A stretch of DNA of 64,000 nt from contig JAGQDJ010000045.1 in NCBI GenBank assembly GCA_022885665.1, forward strand, positions 248,001-312,000. Direction: 5' to 3'. Each line of letters starts with the position of its first letter. The stretch's first letter is position 1. Below the pieces are notes generated by a model. It saw only the letters and a list, made by a program, of their open reading frames with translations, made no database searches and was not told the DNA's origin. The translations under genes were made by a program, and so were the position numbers. This document shows positions 1-11,600 of this stretch, one piece after another. The stretch is from Triops longicaudatus (lineage: Eukaryota > Arthropoda > Branchiopoda > Notostraca > Triopsidae).

Positions 1-2286
1 ACGTTCTTTTATTTCAAAAAACAGAAATCTCAGATTTCGCGGAAAAAGTGAACAACAAATTATGTGGAGCTTGATTTCCTTATTTGCAAGATCTGTCTAT
101 TAAATATGCATTGGGCAGAAGTTTTGTACAACCTACCAAACCAAACACGATAACAGTAACTGCTTGCACAAAAGCAATAAAGTGCATCCAAATAACAAGA
201 GTCAACCGTTACGGCTGTTTCATTGCGATTCGAACGTTCGGGAAGTCCACAACGGGGGCTGATTTTGCCTTCTTTAATTTATGTTAGCATCAAATTGACC
301 ATACACTATTTTCGCATTAACCTAATTATAATTTTAAATAAGAATAAAGCTCCAGAAGCTGTAGCTAACACGTAAACGGTTTCAAATTTTCAAGGGGCTT
401 GCTTAGAGCCGTAACCAGGATTTTGGAAAATGCATATGCATTTTTTTTTTAACATTTGGCATCTCCCTCATTGTAAAGAAAACATTTCGAGAAGGGAGGG
501 GGCAATTCAAGTCCCCACTATTCCTAAATACGGCCTTGGGCTTACTTATGTCCCAGTCCGAAGCTTACCGGTAGAAAGCGACTTGAATGCTTGTGAGGCC
601 AAAGCGTGAGTCATAATTTTAGCACCTTTAATCAATGTACTGCTCAAATCTTGAACAGTATAATTTCGTTTTAACGAAGCCTTTTTTATGGTGAATTGTT
701 TGTTATAGTGGACAAGTTTTAAAATACCGTGCTATAAAAGTTTGCAGCAAAATCGTCCGATAGGATGAACTTTCGGATATACCAAGCCTTTTACGTTTCA
801 TCCCAGGGGATTCCTTATAACGAAATTTCGTTTTATTAAAAGGTGGCGTAAATAATGCACCTAGAATTGTAAGGTACTCCCGGTAAGCATGGTATGCATG
901 CTACATAAACAAAAGCATTTCCTGTTAACTATATATGTTTAAGAGTCAAGTAGAGTGACTTACTAATTTAGCAAGACTCGAAACTTTCTAGGAGGCGTGA
1001 CGTCATTTTTGCTACGTTACAAATAGCTTTTGGCCTATATTTGGAAAAGAAAGGAAAAGAAAAACGTAATGTCAATTAAGCAGATTAAAGTTGTCAACAG
1101 AAATGTGTTTTGAATTATAGCCCTGTACGTTTTTGTTTTGGAAATTGGTGCAAGCTAATGATTGGGCAAGCTTATTATGGGCAAGAAATTGTCGAGCTCC
1201 GAGCTTCCTCGAAAAGTTTCATTTGCATGACAAGTTTCTGGACAGAAAAGGGGTGGATGGACTTTCAACTTACTAACTTCCTTTTTACTCTTGACCACAA
1301 AATGGGCGTTTTCTTGTTTTGCTGGAGGATTGCCATCCCAGACCTTTTGAAAAGTGTGAGTCATTTATTCACAATCCTGGCTGTGGGGGTTTTCTCTCTT
1401 GGAAACTTAGCAGAGACGACGCCCAGCTTGCAAAAGATGCCGTCTTTTGGAACTTTTTTTTCACAACAAAGTTTAAAAAAGAAGGAAAAGGGAGAAGATA
1501 TGTGAGTGGTATATAAAAAAAGAGTTTAACAACGATTTTGACCTTATATGGTAACGAAAGGTTATGGAGCAGAATGGAGACTAAGGTAATCAGTCTTTGG
1601 GTTCCCTTTTAATGCGTTTGCGCCACATGACCATCAAACTAGACCTGAATTTTTAATAAGCCAATTTTCTGACTGGAGTTCTTTTTTTCGTGAAATGAAG
1701 GTGCGGGTACGTTGGAATCGAACCGAGGACGAGCGCCAGCGTTTAGTTTTGGAGTCAAGTAAGTCATCTTTCTCGTCCATTTTATTTTCGAGGACGAATT
1801 GCTGAATACTGAAAACAAAACACGTGGTAATTCTCAACTTACTATTTAACGATTAAAACCTGACATTATCTATGAGGAATTTTTCTACTGTACAAGGAAT
1901 ATTTACGATGTTATCTGCAGGAAGGCATCAACGTTATTATCATCGAAATTTTAGAAAGACAGTTTATGGACTTGGATTGTAAACTAGTAATTCGTTCAGA
2001 CACGGAAGCCGTGTCAGCGATCCATTTGGGTGGGACTTAGAAGGTCAAGAAACTTCTAGAAATTACGTCTTTCGCACGCTTTCTGGCTAGGAACTTTGTT
2101 CGAGGATCCTAGCAACTCGATAGTTCACCGAATAAATCCTCCTATAGTCAGCAGCAGAACCCTGAGACCTCTATCGCTATTCAGTTTCATAAGCTGGTAG
2201 AGGAAGGCAAAATTTAGTGCTGTTAATTCTGTCGCGTGACGAAGATCAATCGAGAACTGACGATTGTCATATTCCAACCTTTCCAG
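1..2286. other. Left flank / upstream intron of the ODF3-like gene, no exon recognised
   Basis: Both strands were read for SHIPPO-type Pro-Gly-Pro repeats that would mark the missing 5' exons of the plus-strand gene starting at 2287. None was found. The open frames here are short, compositionally ordinary and start mostly at non-ATG codons. The stretch is most simply the large intron preceding exon 2287-2357, with the 5' exons beyond the window edge. Confidence 0.5.
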
Positions 2287-3111
2287 GCACGACAACAAGA
2301 TAGATAGCCCTGGACCCGGCCCTGGCCAATACAATGTCGCGAAGCTCCACAGTAAAGGTATTGAAGAGTCACACAACCGCTTGCTTCTCGTGTTTCATTT
2401 ATTTTTAAACGTAATAAAACTCTCCGTTGATAACTTGCTGTATTTTTGTACACAAGCAGGCAAAGATGAAACTCCGGCTCCAACCATTAGTGGACGCCCC
2501 AAAGAACCTAAGGTGGACGTTACACCAGCACCGGGCGCCTATAACCCCGAAAAGGGTGAAAAACTGGCAAATGAAGGATCCCCTGCATATTCTTTCGGAG
2601 TCAAGTTGAATAATAACAAACCAGATAACACGCCTGGTATTTAATAGTTTTTTAAACATAAAGTTAACTTTTTGAAAATACTCATCTGTTTCTTGTAACA
2701 GCGCCCAATCAGTACTCCTTGCCCCCGGCGCTGGGCGTGGGTCAGGCTCCGGCCTACACTCTGTCGGGACGCGGGAAAACTCCCTCGGACGAGCGAATTC
2801 ATAACCCCGGTCCAGGGCGCTACGATACGGCTTCGCCTGAAAAATACAAAGCGGTAAAATCGCCCGCCTTTTCCATCAGCGCACGTACTAGCCTTCCGTC
2901 GGACCATACGCAGAAACCTGGACCTGGAGCTCACTCGCCCGAAAAAGTAAAGGTCCTCTTACCCAGGACATTTATCAATGAATTCTGGCATTCGTTGTGT
3001 GCAGTTGAAGGCTGACTTCCGGCATTTTTAATGTAGGTGACCTTGGAACGTAGTCCTGCGCATAGTTTTGGAGTGAAACATTCCGCATATGCTGGCCAAA
3101 TTAAGGGATAA
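2287..3111 (+). CDS. ODF3: ODF3/CIMAP-like SHIPPO-repeat protein, 3' part (four exons)
   Basis: Exons 2287-2357, 2460-2636, 2702-2946 and 3037-3111 join in frame (phases 1, 1, 0) through GT-AG introns and end at TAA 3109-3111, giving about 189 residues. The product carries repeated Pro-Gly-Pro motifs: SPGPGPGQYN, TPAPGAYNPEK, TPAPNQYS, NPGPGRYD and KPGPGAHSPEKVTL. These alternate with short PAYSFG, PAYTLSG, PAFSISAR and PAHSFGVKHS segments. That alternation, and the KPGPGAHSPEKVTL block followed by FGVKHS near the C-terminus, are characteristic of outer dense fibre protein 3 / CIMAP1 proteins of sperm flagella and other ciliary microtubules. Exon 2287 begins inside a codon and has no ATG, so the gene is 5'-partial in this window. 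Its 3' end faces the midasin 3' end. The family assignment is firm; which paralogue it is remains open. Confidence 0.88.
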
Positions 3112-4162
3112 ACTATGAGAGATATCGTAATAACCCCACTCCAAAGGGACGAAGAAGAAATTTATGGAAGATTTATTTGTTTAGTTACGAGAAGTCGCAA
3201 ATTTGCGTAAAAAAGGAAAACCACACTAACAGTTATGTTCCTTTTATTGTGAAATAACCCAATTATTTGGGGTATGGTTTGGCATTTTTGTGTAGGAGAA
3301 ATTCTAGCTTTTTTCCTTTTACGAAGATATCACAAATAATTTAGCTTTTTCGAATATTAACTTATGAGACTTTCAATTTCAGGGAAAAGGCGCAAAGGTT
3401 GTATTAGTGCCTTTCCGACAGCTTTCTTCACAATTTTGGTGTGGCATTGAAAATTTTGAGTATTTCTTTTCCGCCGATTGGCCGACTTTTAAGCCAGAAA
3501 AAGGGTTCTAGAAACTCGGGAAAAATTTCTCACTTTGAATACTGTGATAGGCATGGAGTAACAATTTCTACCGCTAAATAGGCAAGTTGCACTTGTTAAC
3601 TTCCACAGAAGATTCCACCCCGGTGCACGTAAATACTTCTCTTCATTGTTCATAAAAATGTTTCCTTTGAGCTCTTTATGGACTTCAATACAATTGCTTT
3701 TCATTTTTCTCCAAAGGCTTCTAATTTTTTAAAACTATTTTCTAAAATCAAGAGATAAATTGGATAACGTGGCCACCTTTTTGTACACTAAAGTAAAAAA
3801 AAAAAAGAAAATGCTATGGGGAAAACCCGTCCAAATAACACGTGCATGCGTGGCCACTGTCAAGCCCGGGGTTGTGTTGGAAGGGCGGCGAAAGCTGAGG
3901 AATGTTTTCAGCACTGTATCCCGTTTCTATAAACATTTTTTTCGGGGACTATACTGCACACTACCAGCAGCAATACACTGTTTACCAAGTATACCAGTAA
4001 AATATACGGCGAAACTTAACTGACTTCGTCTCAATTTTCTGGTATACATCGCTAAGTTAATACGCATTTATAAGGATGTATTCAGAAGTTGTTTTATTGT
4101 ATCTCGAGAGCCAATTCACAAAGATAACAAAGAAAAATACAAAAGTTCTGTATCTCCTAAGC
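3112..4162. other. Convergent intergenic region between ODF3-like and midasin
   Basis: About 1.05 kb separates the two stop codons of the tail-to-tail genes and must hold both 3' untranslated regions. No coding exon is visible. The only signal I can place is the minus-strand AATAAA at 4093-4098. Confidence 0.7.
4093..4098 (-). promoter_or_regulatory. Poly(A) signal of midasin
   Basis: TTTATT on the plus strand reads AATAAA on the minus strand, 65 bases beyond the midasin stop codon. It is a canonical hexamer at a plausible distance. The cleavage site itself cannot be placed. Confidence 0.55.
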
Positions 4163-5008
4163 TTAGTGATCCGTTCCAGACGAAACAAGTTCAAACCACT
4201 GTCTTAATGCATCACTTAACACTGATGGCAACGAATTAATATCTCGGAGAATCAAATAATATGGAAACGGGAATTGATCCATGTACGACTTAATTTCCAA
4301 TAACTGACCAGGTCCCCCAAACACTGGCATGCGAATATCCAGGATGGAATCCTATTATCAAGGTCAAAAGGAATGAAATACAAAGAACATGCATGAAAAA
4401 ACGTACTAATTTGTAAGAATGCACTTCATACCTTATTTTCAGGATTGTCAACGATGACAAATACCATAAAAACATTCGCTTCTTTGGCTCGCCGAATAGC
4501 TTGGTGAACAGGCTCCATGCCTTCGTTGAATAAACCACGCCCATCAGATACAATAACGAGTAGTTGAGCAATATCAGGAGCCCCACCACCTAATCTGCCT
4601 CTGGAATTGAGCATTAAGCCGGTCGTGTAGTCCACCAACTGGGCTATCCGTGTTTTCTTCTCATCGAATGAAAACTGTTGCAGCAACCTATTCAGAATAT
4701 TATTTCAAACTATTAAATACACTATTCATTGCATCAAAAGGAGCCTAAGTGCCTTTAGAAATCCATTATTCTAGTAATATGCTCGACACTATTTCTCAAT
4801 TGACAGATCACTATGGAGGAATTATTCACCTGGCTCCACTGTGGTCAGAAAATGGTTCCTGGAAACTGTGCAAAAGCCGTACTTGTTCACCAAACGAGAT
4901 AATAGCCAATTCGCCAGCTTCGAGAAGGGTTAACGCTTTGCTTATCAATGCTAAGGATTCAAACGCTAACTAAAGAAAACACAAAATCATTAGAATTAGT
5001 TTTTTTTT

Positions 5009-5039
<31 letters not shown>

Positions 5040-5603
5040 GATTACAATATTTTTTCAATTCGGATGCATTTTTGAAAATTCATTTAGTTCACAATACTAT
5101 GTCTTCAGGTATGAGAATCTAGAGATATAATAACGATCTACGTAATGTAGTTTATTTTTTTCCCACTAATTGCATGAGCTTCAAATGTTTTTTTTTTCAC
5201 GTTAAAAACTATATAATGAGAGTAATTTAGGTTCTTTACTTGGCGGGAGTGACTATCGGCCATACTAGAAGAGTCATCAATAGCTAACGCGATTTGGTAC
5301 TGGCGCTTGGATGGCTTGGTTCGCCGTAGCCAAATTTTATCTTTCCGGAATTGGCTAGCAATGTAGGGAATTACCTAAATCCACGACATTCGTTTAGTTA
5401 AAAAAAATACAGATAAAATGTAATACTTTGCGCATATTCAGTCGTTTGCCCGTGCGATAGTCGCCTTTGAGTTTGGCAGCCTGAGAGGGTTCAAGAACCA
5501 GCCTTAACTGTTCACACAAATCCATGGCAAGGGATGTCGTAACAGTCTCGTACTTGAGCCACGCCTCCTGGGCTTGACCTTCGTTCTCAAGACTGGCAGT
5601 ATT
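4163..5603 (-). CDS. MDN1: Midasin exons 54-58: C-terminal MIDAS/VWA domain
   Basis: Residues about 5160-5457. Exon 54 (5603-5427) holds LCEQLRLVLEPSQAAKLKGD and YRTGKRLNMRK. Exon 55 (5374-5240) has VIPYIASQFRKDKIWLRRTK, then the metal-ion-dependent adhesion site AIDDSSSM, a DxSxS motif at about residues 5251-5255. Exon 56 (4969-4830) has LAFESLALISKALTLLEAGE. Exon 57 (4687-4432) has LLVIVSDGRGLF, supplying the later acidic ligand of the MIDAS site. Exon 58 (4351-4163) ends FPFPYYLILRDINSLP, ALRQWFELVSSGTDH and TAA. This domain grips the UBL domains of WDR12 and NLE1 homologues through the bound divalent ion. All metal-site residues I can place are intact. Confidence 0.97.
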
Positions 5604-8600
5604 CTAAGGAATGAAGGAATTTACAGAAAAGCCGTAATTAAGCATTACAAATTGATGCCCCAGTAATTTAACGAACAACGAAAATATACATTAATAACTA
5701 AAAGTGGCATAAGCAAATATTTACTTTTTTGAAACCTATTAAGATTTGAAAGAAAAGGAAGATTTTTTAAATTAAAAAAAGCAATAACTTAGCGAGATTT
5801 TTCTTTTTAAATGAAGAGTAAGGAATAACGAATAATTATGGAAGTATTTGAAACTTACTTGAGTCCAAGTTTGTAACTGTTGTTCGAGTTCTTCTCGCAA
5901 TTTATCTATGTCTTTCCAATCCGTTGGCTCTCTTTCGCCGCCCTCTTCGTCTTTCCCTACGTCTTGTGTATGGAACGTAGTTTCTGGTCCACGAGCGGCA
6001 GATGCAGTCAAGACTGTTTCGCCTTCAATTTCCATTCGTTCAGGATTCTCGTTTTCCTCCAAAGCCATGTCTTCTTCTGCTCCTTTACCATCTTGGTTTT
6101 TCTTCTTCTTCTTGCTTCGTTTCTCTGCTTCCTTTTTGTCCACCTCTTCTTGGGGCAGCTCTTCGTCTTCTTCCGTTTTCATCTCAACTTGCTCGTCATC
6201 ACATTTTTCTTCTGCCTTTTCATCCTCTTCATTAGGTACTGGACGCTCTTTCGCTTGTTCCTACACATTTACAAAGGAAGATTTCAGTGAATAATACTAG
6301 AATTAATTAGAGATTTAAAAGGTGCAAGTGTTAGATAACCTAAGTTGTATTTCTTCCAATTTATCAGAAAAGATTTTCACTAAGTACTTATCAGAGAGCT
6401 CAAATTCATTATCGGAATTCATCAAAGAAATGCTTCTCGGAAAAAGTAGTTCAGTAAAGAAACATCTCTTCATAAAAATCACTTAAAAAAGGTCAACTTC
6501 ATTAACTAGAAAAACAGCAATGGCGTACAGTTTATTTCAAAGCGATACTATTCGTCTTAAACCAGCGAAACCCACAAATAAAGTACAAAATAACTAACGT
6601 ACTTCTGTACAGAAAACTATGGTTAAATGATTTTTTTTCTTTTGGAGAACGTTTAGCTTTACAGATGAGATATTTGGTCTTGGCACCCTATAATTTATTA
6701 GAGGATTGCTTTTTTTCTTAAAGTTACTGACTGAATTTTTCTTTAAAAACGCAAAATCTCACTGAGGAATTTATTTAAGCTTACTACAGAAAAGTTCCCT
6801 CCGAAAATCTTGCGATATTACCGAAAAAAATATTCCTTAAGAATTTACATTTGTAGGAAACATAACCGAACATTTAATTTCAATATACCTCTGTAGCAGT
6901 ATCCATAGTCAACGCATCGTAATCTTTCTCCGCTTTGCGAATGTGCTCATAAACTTCACTCTTTCTCTGTGCTTCCTTTTCATCTTTCTTCACTCCGTCT
7001 TCTTCTTCATCCTCTTCTTTCTCTCCGCCCTTTGTCTCCAGAGGCCGTATTTTGCGTTTATTAATTTCGTCCAAGTCAGCTAGAAATATAAAGCATACCA
7101 AAATGTAAAACAGATTTTAAGCCTACACTTAATATCAAACAAAACTTTCAAATAAAATAGAGTGAAAAAAACAAAACAAAAAAACAAAACAAAAACAAAA
7201 TGAAATGAAATAAAAATGAATAAATAAACAACTTTCTCTAATGGTCTTCACCTAAAGAACGTTTGACATCCGACTGGCCAGGCTTCCTTTCACTTTGGCT
7301 TTGTTCTTCATCTTCTTCATCTTGACCGGCTTCCCGACGGACTTTGGCAGCTTGGGCGCCTTCGTGACCACCAGAATTGTCTTCCTTTTCAGCTTGGCCG
7401 ATACCTTCTTCATTTTCAGCTTCTTCCACATTCTGGGCGGCATGGTTATCATCTTCACCCATTGGCCTTTCTTCTGTAGGCTGTCGGCGCGTTTCGTCCT
7501 GAGTACCACGCTGCGACTCGGGCAACGCGGATTGCACTTCTTCCGTACTGGGACGGTCAATAGAGGGCGTAGCCTTTTCCTGATTATCTGGAGTGTGCTC
7601 TTCTTCGTCTTGCCTAGCTTCTGGCTTATCTTGCTCACCTTCCTTGTTTTGCTCGTCTTCATCCATGGGCTCTTCATTATCTTCACCGTTCTGTTGCTTT
7701 TTCTTTGTCTCACTGCCATCGGCATCTTCGGAGTTTTCTTCATCTTTCTGTTCTTCAGGGTTTTCGGTATCTTCGTTAGCATTGTCTTCTTCCTCCTGCG
7801 TCTCGGGGATCGTATCTTCTTTTTGGTTATCGATATCGAAAGGATTTTCTTCTTCTTCACCGGCGTCGTTTCTTTGCTCACCATCATCCAGATTCAAATC
7901 TTCAGGAAGATCCATTGCCTCCGGTTCGGGTTCCGGTCCCTGTTTATCATGGTATGGGTCGATCTGGTCGTCGTTATAGTTCTCCTCGTCCATTTCATTG
8001 ATTTGGGGTTGTTTGCGTTCATCCTCGGCTTCATCTTGGTTTTCGGTATTTTCATTGTCGTCGCCTTCAGCTTCCGATTTCTTTTTGTTATCCTTAGCTG
8101 CTAATTCAGGCTCCTCCCTGGTGCCAGTGCCTTCGCCTTGGTTGTCTTCGTCTTCCCTTTGATCTTCATCGTCACCCACTTCTTCTTCGTCATCACCCCA
8201 AATCTGGAAATAAAAGGAAAAATATAATAGCGAACGAACAACAAAAATGTAAAAGGCAGAACATGAATAAATAAATAAAAACAAGTAAACGTGAAAATAG
8301 ATGCTAACACGGTGGATCGAAAGAAGGGATTAGTAACGAATAACGATAATCTCACAAATTAAAGCTGGTAAAATACAAGTTCGAAACGAAAGAAACATGG
8401 AGTTCAGTTTGAAAGTTTACTTCGTCGTCTAGTTTGTTTTCGTTCTGATCCACATCGCCCATTTGCTTATCCAACTCGTCATCATTCTCATCTTCGGCGC
8501 CACTGCCGTCTTCGTCATCTTCGCCTTTTTCGCGGTCTTGCATGGCACCTTCGAAGTCATCGCTCATTTCAATACCATTTTCTTCTTCCGATACGGGCTT

Positions 8601-11600
8601 ATCTTGTTCCTTTTCATCTTCCTGCCCCGCTTGTTTCGCTCCTTCCAATTGATCTTCGGACTCCAGTTTGTCGGAAACATCCTTCGAACCTTCACCTTCT
8701 CCTAGCCCGCCACTTTCTATGTCTTCGAATTGCGTGCCACCAGAGCCACTCAGCTCTTCGGCCAATTCCGAGGGCAAACAGAATCCCTAAGAACATTTGC
8801 ATTCATAAGCATCGATTAAATTATTAAAAATTTGTCTCAACGATTACTTTCTGGGCGAGTTGTGTGAAAATAGACAAGAGCACAGAAAGCAACTTGCACG
8901 AAGTGCGTAAGGCGAAAACTTGTTGCGTTAAATAGAAAGTTGCCAGGTTCAAATACTGCTCCATTAACGGATAACTCCACGCCAATAACCTTTAAATAGA
9001 AGACAAACCACACTTAGTATAACATGGGTGCAAATTTTCGTTCAATTAGTTATCTGCCTTTGAATATCTCCAGACTTTTAGGTAATGACCTAAGACTTCC
9101 TTAGACGAATTTTCTCCAACATTCAGATAAAATCCGATAATTCAAAATGCAACCCCGCATTAACTAGAAACTTACTTGAACGTTAGCTCCGACTCATCAG
9201 GGCACTGGTTAGCCACACGGTGTGCGACAATCCATGCATTTTGCACACTATCTAAGAATTTCGACGGACGCAAGATACTCGTGATGTCTTTTTGCAAACT
9301 CTCCACAACTTGCTGCACTAAATGATCTATTTCCATATCCTCGCCTTCTTCCTCTTCGTCTTTGTCTCCTTTACTAGGCGTTACTTTGTCATCGTCTTTG
9401 GAATATTTCTTGAAAAGCTCTTGCATAGGGAAAACTGCTGCTCCACAAAGGTCCTCAAACACTTTTTCCACCGCGTTCCGGCTCACTTCAATGCTTAGCT
9501 CCTCCTCCCGGTGCTTCGAGGTTTCCCAGCCGCTGAACTCCGACAAAAGCGTCTCATAATCTTCCACGATCTGAGTCAAGACCGAGGAGGCTTGCGTTTT
9601 AGGTTGGAACATGCTTCTTAAACTCCTCAAAAGTTCCATGATCGGCGCTAAGTCCTTGAAATGCTCCTGTAAGCTGGTAATCGCGCTCCAGCTCAGGATT
9701 TCTGGTTTTGACGAGTACTGTACCAAGCCTTGGGCACAAACGCGTTCCCGTAGTTTCCGCAACTCACTCAAGGCCCGCATTACGTAGTTTTCAGCGCGTT
9801 GCCACGTTTCGTCTCCCTTAATGGCGCTGTTGAGCAAACTTCCATCACTCACTGTTGACAGAATAGGGAAGGGACTCTGCGGTGAACGTTCTTCAGGACA
9901 ACTCTGGATCAAAAGTTCGTATTGCTGAAGCGAACTTTCCGCCCGGAGAAGCCAAAAGGTCAAGTTCGCCTTGATAAAACATGTTTTCAATTATTTTCAA
10001 AATTAACTTATTGCCTTTATTCATTATGCTAGTTTTCGTTTCTGGCCGTTTCAATATTTATAACAAAAGAACAAGAGAAGATAACTTACTTGCATCGAAA
10101 CCAAAGTTTGGTCAGGGAAGCTGGTATCTGACGTTTCTTGTACTACATTTTTTACATAAGCCAGTTTGAGCCGTATTTGGCACAGGGTTTGGTGTAAGTC
10201 GGCCGTTTGACGCCATTGTTGCTGGACTAGCGTCATTAAAACTGCGGAGAAGCCACGGCATCTTTCGATTAAAGCGGGACCTAATTCTTTGGAAGGCGTG
10301 TCTAAAGAGGTGGCCAGCAACGCTAAACGGGCCACGCACCGGTTGTAGTACATGGGAACGCTGTCCCAGGCCTGTTTCAAATCCGTGTCTGGCGCTATGG
10401 TGGGCAAAAAGTTGACTGCACCTTCAATTTCGATAATGGGCACGTGGATTTTCTGGAATTGAGTTGCGTCTTTCCATAAAACAGCCCCTTTACGGTACGA
10501 AAGGCCCATTCTCTGCAACAGACGGAACAATTCGGCCAACAGTTTGCGTTTACGAGCGTGTAAAGCGCGGGCTTCCGCTTTTTCCCGGTCTTTATCGTTC
10601 GGATAGCTCTGCGAAAGACAAGTACAAATGAAAGACAGAGTGATTCAGTGGGGTAGCAACCTAGGCTTGCGCTTCTTGTGGGTGTTAAGATACGAGCCAC
10701 AATTTAGAATCATTGTTTTTCGAAATGTTCTTACAGGTTGCCTCTGAAGTTCTTTCATGGTGATAATAATTTCGCCCACAAAATCGTTTACGACGCAGGT
10801 CTTGTTGTAGAAAGGCAAGGACTCGACTACGTCGCGACAAATGTGCCGTGCTTTGGGATACAAATCCGGTAAACGATTCAAGATCTGGGTCTGTTGCAGG
10901 TCTTCGATGGCTAATTGTCCATAAACCTTGAAACAACAAGTTTAGTTTGCCATTTGCTTAAAGAAACAACAAAGGCTTGGAAAGCATTATACATCGAAAG
11001 AATCCGATTCGGAAAAGATTTTCCAACTGATAAATGTATGCAAGAAAGTACCAGAGGGAGAAATACTAACTTCGGATTGATTGGGAGCCATATAGAGACC
11101 AAAATGTGGCTCGTATTTCTGCACAGTTTTCTTGTCCCAGACTCCTTCTTGGTCTTCACCTTCTTCAACCTTGAGTTCGGTCATAACTTGCTTCACCGAT
11201 TGTTTCAAGACGTTCTGAGTGGAAAAACGGAGCCAAAAATAAAGTTAATGAAGCAATAATGAAATACTTGAAACACGGTAAGAGAGAAACTTGGTATACC
11301 TCAAAGGCTCGCATGTGTTTATGAAGCGTTTGATGTGATTTGGCGACGGTTTCTTTCATGGCCCAAAAATTGATGTCATTCCAGCGCATAATTTTCACGA
11401 AATTCTTCACTTCTTTCTCAATCGGATCACGTAGGTTCTTGATTCTTTTCACTGCAGCTTCTTCAAACTGAGAATAGAACTGACACACGTTCCAAACCAC
11501 TTCCAATGCTTTGTCTATCAAAAATAGTAAAATAACAAATCCATTAGAACACTCAACAAAATTTTATTCTAAAAACCACCAAAAACTAACAAATGTCAAA

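Noticed and set aside
1690..1760. GGTTCGATTCC on the minus strand, resembling a tRNA T-loop
   Set aside because: The flanking bases do not form the 5-bp T stem, and no acceptor or anticodon arm can be built around it.
5880..6294. Plus-strand frames of 128-136 codons
   Set aside because: Same cause: antisense to acidic midasin exon 53.
7295..8104. 269-codon plus-strand open frame, hydrophobic, with overlapping frames at 7252-7887 (minus) and 7593-7979 (plus)
   Set aside because: These are shadows of the Glu/Asp-rich midasin exon 51. GAA/GAT-rich coding sequence reads as Phe/Leu/Ser-rich on the other strand and Lys-rich in shifted frames.
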